Below, piece after piece: positions 40,961 through 50,590 of a DNA stretch of 64,000 bases. Position numbers and translations under genes: made by a program. How positions within the stretch are numbered: position 1 is the stretch's first letter; the number at the start of each line of letters is the position of its first letter. The notes under the pieces are model-generated. The model worked only from the letters and a program-made list of their open reading frames with translations. It did no database searches and was not told the origin of the DNA. This DNA is from Actinobacteria bacterium UBA6100 (GTDB lineage: Bacteria; Actinomycetota; Coriobacteriia; Anaerosomatales; Anaerosomataceae). The stretch lies in the NCBI GenBank assembly GCA_002423585.1, contig DIWS01000004.1, positions 1 to 64,000 of the forward strand, read 5' to 3'.

Positions 40961-43900
40961 ATGTTACTCTTCAGATATCGTTGCGCGAACTCTCTGCTGG
41001 TCGCGGTGTGCGCTGCCGCAGCGCTCTTGTCGATGACGCCGGCGTTTGCCGGGCTCAACAGGATCTACAACAGCGGAGAGTGGGCGGAATCCCAACTGGT
41101 TCCCAGCAACTACGTAGCGGTTGCCGAGAACACGAATACGTCCGTCGGGCCCTGCTATGCCGCCCTCTCGACTGGTGGCATCGATTACCTTACCGCCAAT
41201 GGCGCGGCATGGACTTCATCTCCCATGGTTCGCGGAACGACATACCGCTCCATCGCCGAAGACGCCCAGCACGGGGGCAACCTCTACGCCGCACGCGCAG
41301 ATGGCGGGATAGACTGGATAACGTGGAATACCACGTGGCAGGCCGTGCCATTGCTGAACGGCAACTACATAGCGGTTGCCGGCAATCTCAACACCTCGGT
41401 TGGGGGCTGTTACGGCGCGCGCTCCGATGGCGGGATCGATCTGATCTCATATTCCGGCGGATGGCAGGCCTCTCCTGTGGTAAGAGGCACTTACTACAGG
41501 GATATTGCCGAAGATCCGGTCAGCTTGGGCTGTCTATATGGCGTGCGAACCGATGGCGGAATAGACTGGATCAACTACAACGGCGGGTGGCTGACAACGC
41601 CGCTGCTGGACGGCAGATACATTGCCGCCGCCGCAAACTCGAACACAGCCACCGGGGGCTGCTATGCGGCGCGCTCTGACAAGGGAGTAGACTGGATTCA
41701 CAATCCCGGCAGCGGTTGGATTGCCACCGCGCTGGTTACCAACAACAAGTATCTGTCTATCTCCGGCGACGCCACGGGGAACGGCTCCATTTACGGCGCG
41801 ACCATGCCCAACGTGCTTCCGCCGCTTCCACAGTTCCTGCTGGGGATCAACCAGTATTCCGTGCCCTCTCCGACCTCCACTATCGACCCCAGCCAGCCGA
41901 TGTCCATAACCGACGCGGAGTATCAGCAACTGAAGGTCGATACCGGGATGAACACCGTTCGGTTTCCTCTGGGACCCGGCTCTGTCGGGCTTGATGCCAA
42001 CCTGGTATCGGCCTGGGAGAATGGAGAGGTCTGGGACGAGAACGTGGCGAACGGCTGGCCAGCGGACTGGCGGGGTCTGGACGCCGTGATCGACCAGTTC
42101 CTTCGATTCGGCTTCACGCCGTACATCTGCGCGGGCGCCGAGATACCTGGCACGAGGGACTGGGAGACGATGTATATCCCCGAGGCGGCTAGACGCGCCG
42201 CGTGGTTCACGAAACTTGTCGCGAAGCACGTGCATTCGAAATACGGCGATAATGTCGTATACGGCTGGTACGAGAACATAAACAACCTTTATCCCCATAC
42301 GTACACCAACAAGTACCAGTCCAGCGCCGAGTTTCCGGCGGCGTTTCGCTCAAAGCTCAGCACCATGTACGGTGGCAGCATATCCGCCCTCAATGCCGCG
42401 TGGGCAAGCAGCTACGCTTCGTTTGACCAGGTAGACGTTCCTCAGTTGTGGGATGGAACGGACATCCCCGAGAGCGCATATCAGAGCCGACGAACCTACG
42501 ACCTGCGCAAGGCAATGGATCTTCTGTCGCAGGACAGCCTGACCACGCTGCGTTCGGAGCTTGCCCAGATAGCGCCCGGCGCCATTTGGGCCGGGGGCTG
42601 TCTGCACGATGGTTTCAACGGGATGCACGACGGCCGAACGGTCAAACCAGTACGCTGCACCGCCAGCATTGCCACCCACGCGCTCACAAGCGACGTGATT
42701 GCCATAGACAGCTATCAGCTTCCGAACATCTTCAAGGTGAACTATCGAGTTGCGGCCAAGGCGGCGTACCTGCAGGGCAAGAAGTTCATTTCGGTCGAAA
42801 CGCTGGCCTGGAGCACCGCGTTGAATAGCGCGATGCTAGAGGTGGGAGGGCCTACTCGCGGTGTGCTTCTGTGGGCCGGCAAGGAAGATATGTGCGGTCT
42901 GATAATGGCGAATGGCACAAGACGCGAGGCTGCCATCGCGGCCGCGGGCAACATGTTCCAGACCATTCGAAACAACGCCTCGACCTACGCGACCTATCAA
43001 CCCGGAAGTGCTCGAGTCTATTTCCCGGACGAGACTTACGAGTATATGGTCTTGCGGGGCAGCCATCTCGATTCCTACGAGCGTCTCTGCGATTCCCTGC
43101 CGGTGAGCAGCCTCGAACCGGTCTTCACCTCGGAACTCGGCAGCCTACCTGCCGGTGTGCCGGTGTTCGTATTGGAAAGGCGTCTCCCGAGGGCTGCCAT
43201 CGACGCGCTCAACGCGCTGGGAAGCCGGGTGGTGTGCCCGCATCCCAGCTTCATCGACGAGAGCGGACAAACGGTGGCTCGAAGCTATGTGCCTCCTGAT
43301 TTCTATGCTCAGCTCAACTCAACGGCCAACGGCCCAGCCCTGCTTGGAGCCTTCCAGAGAGAAGAAGAGAAGGAGCGGAGTGTATCATTCCCGGACCTGG
43401 GCGCCGCGGTCAGAACGTCCTCGTTTCTTGCTCCGGGCTCGACCTGGGCGTATAACCTTGACTGGAATGCCATCGACGGCGATCACGCGTCCGGACTCGT
43501 CTTTGCGGACACAAGTCAGACCGAGCGTATCGATGTCGACCTGCTGCAGCCTAGATACATATACGGCGCGGGTGTACAGCTTTTCAGCGGGGACATAGTC
43601 GGAAGAGCGCGCAGTGTGCCCGAAGGCGGAATAACGGTCAAGACATCCACTAACGGAACGTCCTGGACAACCGTTGCCACTGTTCCCTCCGGCAGCATAA
43701 CCACGGACACGGTGCATATTCGGTTCACCGCGAGACTGGCAAGGTATGCGAGATTCGAGCTTGGTTCCAACACTAACGGCGTCGGAACCCAGGTGATCGG
43801 AGTCAGCCTCCTCGCCCAGACGGATTCGACTCTTCCCATCGCCGGCATTACTTCGCCCACGAGCGGCCAACACATCAGAGGCAGCGTCAATGTCCAGGGC

Positions 43901-44779
43901 ACAGCAAGGGACACCTACTTTGGCTACTTCCAGTTGTCCTGCGCGACAGCCGTGGCCCCGGACAACTGGATCTTGATCAATGGGCCGGTCGGAACGCAAG
44001 TCTCCAGTGGGTCTCTCGGGACATGGAACACGACCGGTGTCCCCGACGGAGCATGCACACTGAAGCTGTATGCTGAAGACAGCCCGCCGGACCGCAACAG
44101 CGCCTCCAGCACTGTGTCGGTGGTCGTGGACAACACGCCGCCGGTTATGACCCTTCTTGGAGACAATCCAGCCGCCGTGTCACGCGGCGCGACCTATGTC
44201 GACGCCGGAGCTACCGCCACGGACCAGATAGACGGGGATAGGACATCGCAGATCCAGAAGACCGGTTCGGTCGATACGAGTGTGCCGGGGGTCTACACGC
44301 TCACCTACGACGTTAGCGACTCAGTGGGAAACGCCGCTGCGACACAGACTCGCCAGGTGGATGTGGTCATAACTATCGCGGCCGCAAAGGAGATGCCCGA
44401 CGGCGCGTTCGTGAACTGCAATGATGCCTCAGTTACCGCCGTGTTTGGAGACTACTACTACGTTGAAGAGATGGATCGCTCGTCCGGGATCGCGGTGCTC
44501 GAACCGGGACACGGTCTGGCTATTGGTGATATTGTACGCGAGAACGGTACGATACTAACCGACGGCAAAGGAGAGCGCTACATCAACTGCACCGGACTGA
44601 CGAAGTCAGGCTCTCAGACCACCCAGGCGCCCGGCACGTCCGCTATGGGGTTCGGCGGCGCCGACTGGGGCTTCACGGTATTGGGGGGTGCGACAGGCGG
44701 CGATGGAGCTGACAATGCAGGGCTTCTCGTGAAGGTCTGGGGACGCAGCAGCGCTGTGTGGGATGTCGAGTATAGATGA
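40961..44779 (+). CDS. Giant secreted fusion: DGGIDWI repeats + GH-A glycosidase + discoidin + Ig-like + partial OB-like domain
   Basis: 1272 residues from ATG 40961 (AAGGAGA upstream). Order: signal peptide (1-29); about six alternating blades (30-285); GH-A barrel (about 290-780) with YGWYENINN and ISVETLAW carrying the conserved glutamates; discoidin domain (about 800-945); two Ig-like domains, the second of DUF5011 type (TPPVMTLLGDNPAAVSRGAT, then YVDAGATATDQIDGD); and an OB-like start (NDASVTAVFGDYYYVEEMDR). The last domain stops early (KVWGRSSAVWDVEYR) compared with its homologues. The stop overlaps the next ATG (ATGA). It combines the modules of the two preceding genes. Confidence 0.75.
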   Translation: MLLFRYRCANSLLVAVCAAAALLSMTPAFAGLNRIYNSGEWAESQLVPSNYVAVAENTNTSVGPCYAALSTGGIDYLTANGAAWTSSPMVRGTTYRSIAEDAQHGGNLYAARADGGIDWITWNTTWQAVPLLNGNYIAVAGNLNTSVGGCYGARSDGGIDLISYSGGWQASPVVRGTYYRDIAEDPVSLGCLYGVRTDGGIDWINYNGGWLTTPLLDGRYIAAAANSNTATGGCYAARSDKGVDWIHNPGSGWIATALVTNNKYLSISGDATGNGSIYGATMPNVLPPLPQFLLGINQYSVPSPTSTIDPSQPMSITDAEYQQLKVDTGMNTVRFPLGPGSVGLDANLVSAWENGEVWDENVANGWPADWRGLDAVIDQFLRFGFTPYICAGAEIPGTRDWETMYIPEAARRAAWFTKLVAKHVHSKYGDNVVYGWYENINNLYPHTYTNKYQSSAEFPAAFRSKLSTMYGGSISALNAAWASSYASFDQVDVPQLWDGTDIPESAYQSRRTYDLRKAMDLLSQDSLTTLRSELAQIAPGAIWAGGCLHDGFNGMHDGRTVKPVRCTASIATHALTSDVIAIDSYQLPNIFKVNYRVAAKAAYLQGKKFISVETLAWSTALNSAMLEVGGPTRGVLLWAGKEDMCGLIMANGTRREAAIAAAGNMFQTIRNNASTYATYQPGSARVYFPDETYEYMVLRGSHLDSYERLCDSLPVSSLEPVFTSELGSLPAGVPVFVLERRLPRAAIDALNALGSRVVCPHPSFIDESGQTVARSYVPPDFYAQLNSTANGPALLGAFQREEEKERSVSFPDLGAAVRTSSFLAPGSTWAYNLDWNAIDGDHASGLVFADTSQTERIDVDLLQPRYIYGAGVQLFSGDIVGRARSVPEGGITVKTSTNGTSWTTVATVPSGSITTDTVHIRFTARLARYARFELGSNTNGVGTQVIGVSLLAQTDSTLPIAGITSPTSGQHIRGSVNVQGTARDTYFGYFQLSCATAVAPDNWILINGPVGTQVSSGSLGTWNTTGVPDGACTLKLYAEDSPPDRNSASSTVSVVVDNTPPVMTLLGDNPAAVSRGATYVDAGATATDQIDGDRTSQIQKTGSVDTSVPGVYTLTYDVSDSVGNAAATQTRQVDVVITIAAAKEMPDGAFVNCNDASVTAVFGDYYYVEEMDRSSGIAVLEPGHGLAIGDIVRENGTILTDGKGERYINCTGLTKSGSQTTQAPGTSAMGFGGADWGFTVLGGATGGDGADNAGLLVKVWGRSSAVWDVEYR

Positions 44780-45822
44780 GCACGTTGAGCTGCCGTGAGC
44801 GCGTGTTGATGGCCGTGAACCTTGAGCAGCCCGATCGCGTGCCGATGGATATCTGGGCTGAAGATGAGGTGTGGGACCGACTGCTGAGGGACCTGGGCGC
44901 ATCAACGCGCGACCAGGTATGCGAGCGGTTGCAGACCGACATTCGCTACATTCTGCCCACCTATCCGGGCGATACCCTCGTCGACGGAATGAAGCAGAAC
45001 ATGTGGGGCGAGCGCTGGGCCAGGACCGACACGGCCTGGGGTGAGACCTGGGAGCACGTGGATGGAGCGCTCGCCGGGGCGACGTGCCTGGCGGATCTGG
45101 AGTCATTCCCGTGGCCATCGTGCGATGACGTGGACTACTCGACTATAGCCCAGCAGTGCGACAGATTTGAGGGATATGCCATAGCCCACGGCTTCGCTGA
45201 CACGTTTGAGCGCCCGGCGATGGTGCGTGGCCTGGCGAATATGCTCTGCGACACCGTGCTGCACCCGGACTGGGTCGACTACCTCGTGAAGGTCTTTCTG
45301 GACTTCTACGTTGAGGATTTCCACAGGTGCCTGGAGGCCTCGCGTGGCAGGATGGACATCTTCTGGGCCATAACCGACCTCGGCAGCCAGGACCGGATGC
45401 TGGTCAGCCAGGCGTGTTTCGGCAGGTTCATAGCGCCGGCTCTCCGAACCATGGCCGGGGCCGCCCACCGCGAAGGGGTCAAGTTCATGTTCCATAGCTG
45501 CGGGGCCGTGCGGGATGTCATACCGTCGCTCATTGAGATCGGAGTGGACATATTGAACCCCATCCAGCCGGCGTGTGCCGGTATGGCTCCGGAAGGACTC
45601 AAGAGGGATTTCGGCAAGAATCTCTGCTTCCACGGAGGCGTTGACGTGCAATACCTGCTGCCTGGTGGGACCCCGGAAGCGATTGGCACCGAAGTGCACA
45701 GGACCGCCGGGATTCTCGGCGCGGGCGGTGGCGCCATTCTCGCCCCGTCGAACAACCTCCAGCCGGATACCAGCACGCAGAATATACTCGCGATGTACGA
45801 ACCCGAACTGCGCTACATTTAG
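44776..45822 (+). CDS. URO-D superfamily protein 2
   Basis: 348 residues. N-terminal LSCRERVLMAVNLEQPDRVP and MDIWAED, then VKFMFHSCGAVRDVIPSLIE and VDILNPIQPACAGM, with a glycine-rich GGGAILAPSNNLQPDTSTQN end. It keeps the HxC motif (HSC) but has no Cys in the terminal ILAPSNN loop. It starts inside the stop of the giant glycosidase gene, so translation is coupled. It lies next to an MFS transporter; a role in handling a sugar derivative, not heme, is likely. Confidence 0.8.
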   Translation: MSTLSCRERVLMAVNLEQPDRVPMDIWAEDEVWDRLLRDLGASTRDQVCERLQTDIRYILPTYPGDTLVDGMKQNMWGERWARTDTAWGETWEHVDGALAGATCLADLESFPWPSCDDVDYSTIAQQCDRFEGYAIAHGFADTFERPAMVRGLANMLCDTVLHPDWVDYLVKVFLDFYVEDFHRCLEASRGRMDIFWAITDLGSQDRMLVSQACFGRFIAPALRTMAGAAHREGVKFMFHSCGAVRDVIPSLIEIGVDILNPIQPACAGMAPEGLKRDFGKNLCFHGGVDVQYLLPGGTPEAIGTEVHRTAGILGAGGGAILAPSNNLQPDTSTQNILAMYEPELRYI

Positions 45823-45849
45823 CATCTCAGACGGATTTGGAGAAGAAGA

Positions 45850-47157
45850 GTGGATCTGACCAAGGAGTTGACGCAAGCCGAGGAGACCGCGCCGGAATCC
45901 ACGTGTGAGAAGGTGCGCCGAATGCCCGCCGCGGACATTCGGCACAACATGATCGTCTGCATCATGCTCGACGCCATCTTTCTCACCGGCTACAACGACC
46001 TGCAGATAGCCCTTCAGCCGATGTATGTGTTCCTGAAGGCGTCAGACACTGTCATAGGCTTCATCGGATCGCTCCAAATCCTTGGAGTCATCGGTGTACT
46101 GGCGGCGCCGTTCATTACTCGCCGGTTCAAGTATAAGAAATACTACCTCTTCGCGATCAATGTCCCGTTCCTGGCCCCGGTGCTGGTGATGGGCCTGGCT
46201 CTGCTCTTCTCGCGACAGTTGGGCTGGTCGAACGCGGCGATACTTGGATTCGTGAAGTGGTCGATGGTCGTCCACTTCTTCTTCCTGGGTTTCGGGGACG
46301 TGCCGCACCAGGAGTACACGGCATCGTGCATTCCGATGAGTCACCGAGGACGTTACACCGGCTACTCGCTCGCCGTCGGTTCCGCGGCGGCGATACTCTC
46401 CGCCCTTATAGCACGCCACATTCTGCTGAACGTGGGAAGGCCGATGTCGTTCGGTCTGGTCTACATAGTCGCGTGGGTTATCTGTCAGGGGGGTTACGTG
46501 AGCGCGCTGTTCGCCAGGGAGCCTCCAACCCCGGTCGAGAAGTCACCGGCTCCGTGGTCGAAAGCAATGCTTCTTGCCGTATGGCGCGACAGGCCGTTTG
46601 TGAAGTTCCTGGTGCTCAATGTCTTGTTTGCGGTGTTTGTCATCCCGCTCTGGGTATTCATACCGGTCTACGGCTTTCGTGATCTCAAGATGATCGCGGC
46701 TTCTGCCGCGACTATGGCGATAGTCACGCAGATTGTCCGAGTAGCGACATCGGCTCCGATCGGGCTGATCAACGACAGGCTTGGCTCGAAGCGAATGCTG
46801 CCGTTCTGGCCGCTTGTGGGTTTCGCGTCGATACTGCCCGTTCTGCTCATCCACAACCAATATGGGATTTACATCAGCGTTGGCATAACAGGCATATTCA
46901 CCACCGGTTTCTACTCGGCGCTCTATCCTCTCGCCTATGGCCTGCCCGCTCCGGAGAACAGGGCGGGGCATTTCACGATTCTGTCTCTGACAAACAAGGC
47001 CGCGCCGGCGCTCGGAATGTTCCTGGTGGGGGCGATGTGCGACCTCCTGACATACAGAGTAGTATTCATCATCAGCGCGGGCATCTGCCTGGCATTGTGT
47101 CCATTCTCAAAGTACATGACGTCCTCGTTCAAGGACAAGGCCGAGGACTACGGCTAG
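45850..47157 (+). CDS. MFS transporter
   Basis: 435 residues from a GTG at 45850 (GGAGAAGAAG upstream). There are about 12 hydrophobic helices with a charged central loop (FAREPPTPVEKSPAPWSKAM). The helix 1 start DAIFLTGYNDLQIALQPMYV and helix 5 region SHRGRYTGYSLAVG fit sugar or drug MFS members. It likely imports the oligosaccharides or monosaccharides released by the flanking glycosidases. The exact substrate cannot be read. Confidence 0.85.
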   Translation: MDLTKELTQAEETAPESTCEKVRRMPAADIRHNMIVCIMLDAIFLTGYNDLQIALQPMYVFLKASDTVIGFIGSLQILGVIGVLAAPFITRRFKYKKYYLFAINVPFLAPVLVMGLALLFSRQLGWSNAAILGFVKWSMVVHFFFLGFGDVPHQEYTASCIPMSHRGRYTGYSLAVGSAAAILSALIARHILLNVGRPMSFGLVYIVAWVICQGGYVSALFAREPPTPVEKSPAPWSKAMLLAVWRDRPFVKFLVLNVLFAVFVIPLWVFIPVYGFRDLKMIAASAATMAIVTQIVRVATSAPIGLINDRLGSKRMLPFWPLVGFASILPVLLIHNQYGIYISVGITGIFTTGFYSALYPLAYGLPAPENRAGHFTILSLTNKAAPALGMFLVGAMCDLLTYRVVFIISAGICLALCPFSKYMTSSFKDKAEDYG

Positions 47158-47188
47158 ATCGCTCGCTCTCCAAGGAAAGGCACCAACC

Positions 47189-49306
47189 GTGATGAGGATC
47201 AATGATATGGTATATCTTGCACTGCTGACGGCTGCCGTGGCCGGCCCGGTGTCGGCGCGTCAAGCGTTCCCCGGAATCCCCGATACGATACTCGGGGTCA
47301 ATCAGTACTCGGTCGGCCCTCCGGAGAGCGAGGGCAAAGGCTGGCCGCTGAACAACGTGGACGTTGAGCGACTCAAGGCCGTCGGAGTCAACACAGTCCG
47401 CTTTCCTCTGTATCCCCGCGAGATCGGCCTGGACGGCAAGGCCCTCTTCATCTGGAAGACGGGAGACGTCTTTGACGAGGGTGCCGCGAATAAGATGCCG
47501 GTGGACTGGCGATCGCTAGATGCTGTTCTCGATAAGCTTGCGGAGCAGAAGCTGACCCCATACATATGCCCGCATTCGGACCCTCTGAGACTGTGGGATA
47601 CCGCTCATATCCCCGAGGATGCCGAGCGGGTCTTCTGGTTCACCCGACTCATAGTGAAACACGTTCACGAGAAGTACGGCGACAACGCCATCTACGGCTA
47701 CTACGAGAACCACCCGTGGTCGTCCTATCGCCATCACCTGAGCACCCGCTTCCCCCCGGAGTGGCGCCGGATGATCGGCAAGATGTACGATGGCGATATC
47801 CAGTCTCTGAACCGGAACTGGAAGAGCAGCTACAAGTCATTCGATGATGTGCCTATCCCGGAGCTCTGGGGGAAGGACAGCGTGTTTGATGACATGACGA
47901 AGGAGTTCATGGTCAACACCTATTCCAGGATTCCGGACAGCGCCTTTGCCAGCCGCGGGACATATGATCTCCGGCTGGCGATTGACCTGTTGGCTCGCGA
48001 GCGTCTTGTGAAGTGGCGAGAGGAGCTGAGGAGCGTCTCTCCCGGCGCGATGTGGGCCGGAGGCTGCATTCTCTCTCCGCTCAAGAACCTATTCGACGCA
48101 GGCACTCTCAATCTTCCGTCGTGCACAACCAGCATCCGCACACTCGCTCAGACAGGCGATGTGGTGACGGTGGACGACTACGGGACCAACTTGGAGATTG
48201 CGACCGCATATCGCACAGTCGCGAAGATCGCTGCCACAGAGACTAAGAAGTTCCTGGTGGCAGAGGTATCCGCCGTCGATCCGGCTGCTTTCCGGAACCT
48301 TGCGAACGTAGGAGGGCCGACCCGCGGATCGGTGGCGTGGTGCGGGAAAGAAGACACCTACGGATTCATGAAGTGGGACGGGACCCCCAGAGAGGCGAAT
48401 ATCAAGGCATTCGGGGAACTCGGAAGTGCCTATGTCTCGCAGCCCGGCAAGTATTCGAAGTATACGCCCGGAAGGGTCCACATCTATTTCCCGGAGGAGA
48501 CCTACTGCTACTCCCTCCTGCGCCGGACCCATATGGAGGCTTACCTGCAGGTCTGCAGAGAGCTTCCTCCGACCGATATCGAGCCCGTTCTGACCGGTGA
48601 GCTCGCGGGCCTTCCGAAGGACGCGCAGGTGTTTGTATTGGAGAAATACCTACCTCGAAAGGCCATAGACATACTGAATTCGCTTGGCAAGCGGGTGATC
48701 TGTCCGCACCAGTACTTCGTGGACGAGAATGGTGTCAAGGCGCCTCGAAAGTACGTGCCAAAGGACTTCCTCGCCGAGTTGAACGCGGCCAAGGACGGTC
48801 CGAAGCTCATGGAAGCATTCCTGCGGGTGGAGGAGAAAGAAAACAACCTCGCCCGGGCGGAGGACGGCGCTATTGCCAAGACCAGCTCTCGGCTCGATGA
48901 GACTCCCGTCCCCGCGGGCGGCAGGAAGACCGGTATGGAGAGTATGATCGACGGGGACTTCTTCTCCATGACCATATACTCAGACGAGAAACAGCAGGAG
49001 GATGCGGATATCATCCTGCCACAGGTGAAAGACGTCTATGGCGCATACGTGCAGATGTGGGGAACGCCCGCGGATCTGATCGATCCGCTGATGAACGCAT
49101 CGCGCTCCCCCGAGCGTGTCCGCGTGACTGTCTCCGAGGATGGGGTGACGTGGAAAGAAGTCGCAAAAATAGACAATGTGGACACCGACAGGGTTCACAT
49201 AAGATTCGCGGAGACCAAGGCCAAGTATATCCACTTCGACTTCGGTCGCAATGACGTTGGCAAGGGACTCAGGATCACCGGCATCGGGGTCCTCGGAAGG
49301 AGCTGA
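47189..49306 (+). CDS. Secreted clan GH-A glycosidase with C-terminal discoidin domain, paralogue 3
   Basis: 705 residues. The GTG at 47189 or the ATG at 47192 both follow AAGGAAAGG. A signal peptide (about 1-24) is followed by GVNQYSVGPPESEGKGWPLN and NTVRFPLYPREIGLDGK. The conserved glutamates are in YGYYENHPW and LVAEVSAVD. The GH42-like block YDGDIQSLNRNWKSSYKSFD is present, followed by an insertion (KEFMVNTYSRI) absent from the two paralogues. A discoidin-like C-terminus ends the protein. It is in the same operon as the MFS and two URO-D genes. Confidence 0.75.
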   Translation: MMRINDMVYLALLTAAVAGPVSARQAFPGIPDTILGVNQYSVGPPESEGKGWPLNNVDVERLKAVGVNTVRFPLYPREIGLDGKALFIWKTGDVFDEGAANKMPVDWRSLDAVLDKLAEQKLTPYICPHSDPLRLWDTAHIPEDAERVFWFTRLIVKHVHEKYGDNAIYGYYENHPWSSYRHHLSTRFPPEWRRMIGKMYDGDIQSLNRNWKSSYKSFDDVPIPELWGKDSVFDDMTKEFMVNTYSRIPDSAFASRGTYDLRLAIDLLARERLVKWREELRSVSPGAMWAGGCILSPLKNLFDAGTLNLPSCTTSIRTLAQTGDVVTVDDYGTNLEIATAYRTVAKIAATETKKFLVAEVSAVDPAAFRNLANVGGPTRGSVAWCGKEDTYGFMKWDGTPREANIKAFGELGSAYVSQPGKYSKYTPGRVHIYFPEETYCYSLLRRTHMEAYLQVCRELPPTDIEPVLTGELAGLPKDAQVFVLEKYLPRKAIDILNSLGKRVICPHQYFVDENGVKAPRKYVPKDFLAELNAAKDGPKLMEAFLRVEEKENNLARAEDGAIAKTSSRLDETPVPAGGRKTGMESMIDGDFFSMTIYSDEKQQEDADIILPQVKDVYGAYVQMWGTPADLIDPLMNASRSPERVRVTVSEDGVTWKEVAKIDNVDTDRVHIRFAETKAKYIHFDFGRNDVGKGLRITGIGVLGRS

Positions 49307-49309
49307 CGG

Positions 49310-50389
49310 GTGCGGGAACACTCTTCTTCGCAACTGACGCATCGTGAGCGGGTCGTGACGGCGCTGGAGCATAAGGAAACGGACAGGGTGCCGATCGCGA
49401 TGATCTGCGGCGGCATCAACCCGCCCGCCGAGAAGGAACTCCGAGCCTATCTGAGTAGGACGCGTAACCTCACGCTGGAGGAATTCCTGAATCCATTGCT
49501 CGACATCAAAACGGTCGATCCGACGTATGTAGGCCCTGCGCTCGGAGATAGAGAGGATATCTGGGGGGTCGTGCGCAAACCAATGAGCTATGGCCCCGGG
49601 TCATACGACGAGATAGGCTATTACCCTCTGGCGGAGGCCCGATCCGTCGACGATGTGCTCAAGCATCGCTGGCCGTCCCCCGACTGGTTCGACTACTCCT
49701 CCATACCGGACAGGGTCCGCGAGGCCAACTCCGATGGTGATTACGCCATCATCGCGAGCGGGGGCAACATATTCGAAACCGCGTGGTATATGAGAGGGTT
49801 CGAGCGGATGTTTGTCGACATCCTCGAATCACCGGAACTGGCGGCAACCATCCTAGACAAGGTGACGGACTTCTACGTAGAGCGAGCGAGCCGAATGCTT
49901 GCAGCGGCAGGGGGGCGAATCGATCTCGTCTTCACGGCCGATGACATCGGCGGCCAGCAGGGTCTGCTCATGTCACTTAGTACCTGGGAGCATATCCTCA
50001 AGCCGCTGCATCGCAGGCTGAACGCGGCCATCCACGAGTTCGATACTCGCGTCATCTATCACACCGACGGCTCTGTAATGGAGGCCATACCAGGCCTCAT
50101 CGACATGGGCATAGATGTGCTGCAGGCGCTGCAGTTCGATGCGCGCGGGATGGACCCCAACGTGATGAAGGCATCATACGGCGACAGGCTCTCATTTGAG
50201 GGCGGGATCAGCGTTCAGTCCACCCTGCCATTCGGCACGGTTGAGGATGTGAAGAAGGAAGTGGCCGAGCGTATTGCCGTTCTTGGAAAGGGCGGCGGCT
50301 ACATTCTGGGGCCATCTCACGCCGTTCAGGCCGGTACACCGCCGGAAAACATTGCCGCGATGTTCGACGCGGCCACCAAACGCCTTTGA
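49310..50389 (+). CDS. URO-D superfamily protein 3, lacking the HxC cysteine
   Basis: 359 residues from a GTG at 49310, 3 bp after the upstream stop, behind GGAAGGAG. N-terminal LTHRERVVTALEHKETDRVP, then VFTADDIGGQQGLLMS, VIYHTDGSVMEAIPGLID and a GGGYILGPSHAVQAGTPPEN end. The position that is HxC in the other two copies reads HTD, so a thiolate zinc ligand is lost. It probably has a different metal use or another substrate. It is the last gene of the plus-strand sugar operon. Confidence 0.8.
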   Translation: MREHSSSQLTHRERVVTALEHKETDRVPIAMICGGINPPAEKELRAYLSRTRNLTLEEFLNPLLDIKTVDPTYVGPALGDREDIWGVVRKPMSYGPGSYDEIGYYPLAEARSVDDVLKHRWPSPDWFDYSSIPDRVREANSDGDYAIIASGGNIFETAWYMRGFERMFVDILESPELAATILDKVTDFYVERASRMLAAAGGRIDLVFTADDIGGQQGLLMSLSTWEHILKPLHRRLNAAIHEFDTRVIYHTDGSVMEAIPGLIDMGIDVLQALQFDARGMDPNVMKASYGDRLSFEGGISVQSTLPFGTVEDVKKEVAERIAVLGKGGGYILGPSHAVQAGTPPENIAAMFDAATKRL

Positions 50390-50529
50390 GTCCAGGCTCG
50401 CGGCGCAGGCGATATCCGATGTCACACATGCTGCTCACGTCAAGCCGCTCCATTCCGTCCTCCGGTTTCTCGACGGCCGAAAGGCAAGCTCAAGCTTGGG
50501 CTCGTTCGATGATGAGGAAAGCCTTTCGC

Positions 50530-50558
50530 TTGCCTGCATCTCGCTTGCGAGGTACAAT
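50530..50558 (+). promoter_or_regulatory. Promoter of the beta-helix gene
   Basis: TTGCCT (50530-50535) and TACAAT (50553-50558) with exactly 17 bp spacing, about 33 bp upstream of the ATG. A GGGGGGG site lies directly in front of the gene. Confidence 0.65.
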
Positions 50559-50590
50559 GCAGCAGAGGTATTTCCGGGGGGGCAAAACTG

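Noticed and set aside
29179..44779. CRISPR array, because of repeated short DNA blocks in this region
   Set aside because: The DNA repeats encode protein blades at ~130-bp spacing within long reading frames; there are no spacers or cas genes.
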